In this document: positions 5,086-5,139 of the stretch, piece by piece
How the letters are laid out: each line of letters begins with the position of its first letter
Position numbering within the stretch: position 1 is the first letter of the stretch
NCBI GenBank assembly: GCA_947460225.1
Contig: CANHHI010000117.1
Coordinates: forward strand, 1 to 5,139
Direction of reading: 5' to 3'
Length of the DNA: 5,139 nucleotides
From: Flavobacteriales bacterium
GTDB taxonomy: Bacteria > Bacteroidota > Bacteroidia > Flavobacteriales_D > CANHHI01
Position numbers and translations under genes: made by a program
Notes under the pieces: model-generated
The model's input: only the letters and a program-made list of their open reading frames with translations
Databases searched by the model: none
Told to the model about the DNA's origin: nothing

Positions 5086-5139
5086 TTAGACATTGTCTGT
5101 TTTAATCCATTTCACAGGCAAAATGCGCAAATACGTAGA
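5086..5139 (-). CDS. Possible 3' end of a convergent gene cut by the window edge
   Basis: On the minus strand the frame is open from the right edge to a TAA at 5086-5088 and reads STYLRILPVKWIKTDNV, which looks protein-like but is only 17 residues. A convergent gene here would explain the hairpin placed between it and the ATPase gene. Against it, a 17-codon open frame is easily due to chance, and on the plus strand an ATG at 5123 (MRKYV, also cut by the edge) competes. I cannot assign a family. Confidence 0.2.
   Translation of the reverse strand, partial: STYLRILPVKWIKTDNV
5088..5107 (+). repeat. Imperfect 20-base direct repeat, copy 2
   Basis: AGACATTGTCTGTTTTAATC is the second copy of the repeat at 5004-5023, 84 bases further on. 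It contains the near-perfect palindrome AGACA-T-TGTCT (5088-5098). Seventeen of 20 bases agree, with mismatches at the 7th, 9th and 14th positions. Confidence 0.5.

Noticed and set aside
5057..5087. TATTTTTG (5057-5064) as a promoter for a gene starting at the ATG at 5070
   Set aside because: The -7 match is exact, but no TTTG box lies about 20 bases upstream, and the ATG opens only an 11-codon frame, so there is no supported gene.
1..5139. CRISPR arrays, tRNA or rRNA genes, insertion sequences
   Set aside because: I see no regularly spaced repeats, no cloverleaf or rRNA-like stretches, no transposase motifs and no terminal inverted repeats.

Overview
The window looks like chromosomal DNA from a member of the Bacteroidota. 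Two promoters have the form TTTG-N20-TAACTTTG, which fits the unusual Bacteroidota sigma-factor consensus (TTTG about 20 bases upstream of TAnnTTTG). Strong Shine-Dalgarno sequences are absent, the DNA is moderately AT-rich, and the proteins read like Bacteroidota homologues, for example DEPNSGLDP in the ABC ATPase. I cannot name the genus.

Layout. Bases 3-578 (+) are the 3' end of a DUF262/HNH nuclease gene that begins outside the window. A perfect 10-bp hairpin (577-602) separates it from a convergent minus-strand gene (612-1223) for an unrecognised 203-residue protein with one membrane segment, a helical stretch and a small soluble domain. That gene has its own textbook promoter. Upstream of it on the same strand lies an isochorismate synthase gene (1297-2352, or to 2367), which makes the first committed intermediate of menaquinone or of catechol siderophores. 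Divergent from it, across a gap of only 57-72 bp, is a family 9 (heptosyltransferase-like) glycosyltransferase gene (2425-3432), probably for LPS or another surface glycan. A second textbook promoter (3435-3466) then drives a tightly coupled pair: an MlaE-type permease (3489-4241) and an MlaF-type ATPase (4241-5011), the inner-membrane core of an MCE lipid transporter. The last 128 bp are non-coding or nearly so. They hold a GC-rich hairpin, a 20-base imperfect direct repeat and possibly the tail of a convergent gene.

How the genes relate. The glycosyltransferase and the Mla pair both fit outer-envelope building and upkeep, but the pair has its own promoter. Isochorismate synthase stands alone here, without other men or ent genes. 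The HNH gene is an accessory, defence-type gene at the left edge and is visibly more AT-rich than the Mla genes.

I found no clearly new multi-gene system. The best leads are the unrecognised membrane protein, the overlapping divergent promoters with a probable start-site correction for isochorismate synthase, the absence of an adjacent MCE (MlaD) gene in the window, and the structured, repeat-bearing DNA after the ATPase gene.
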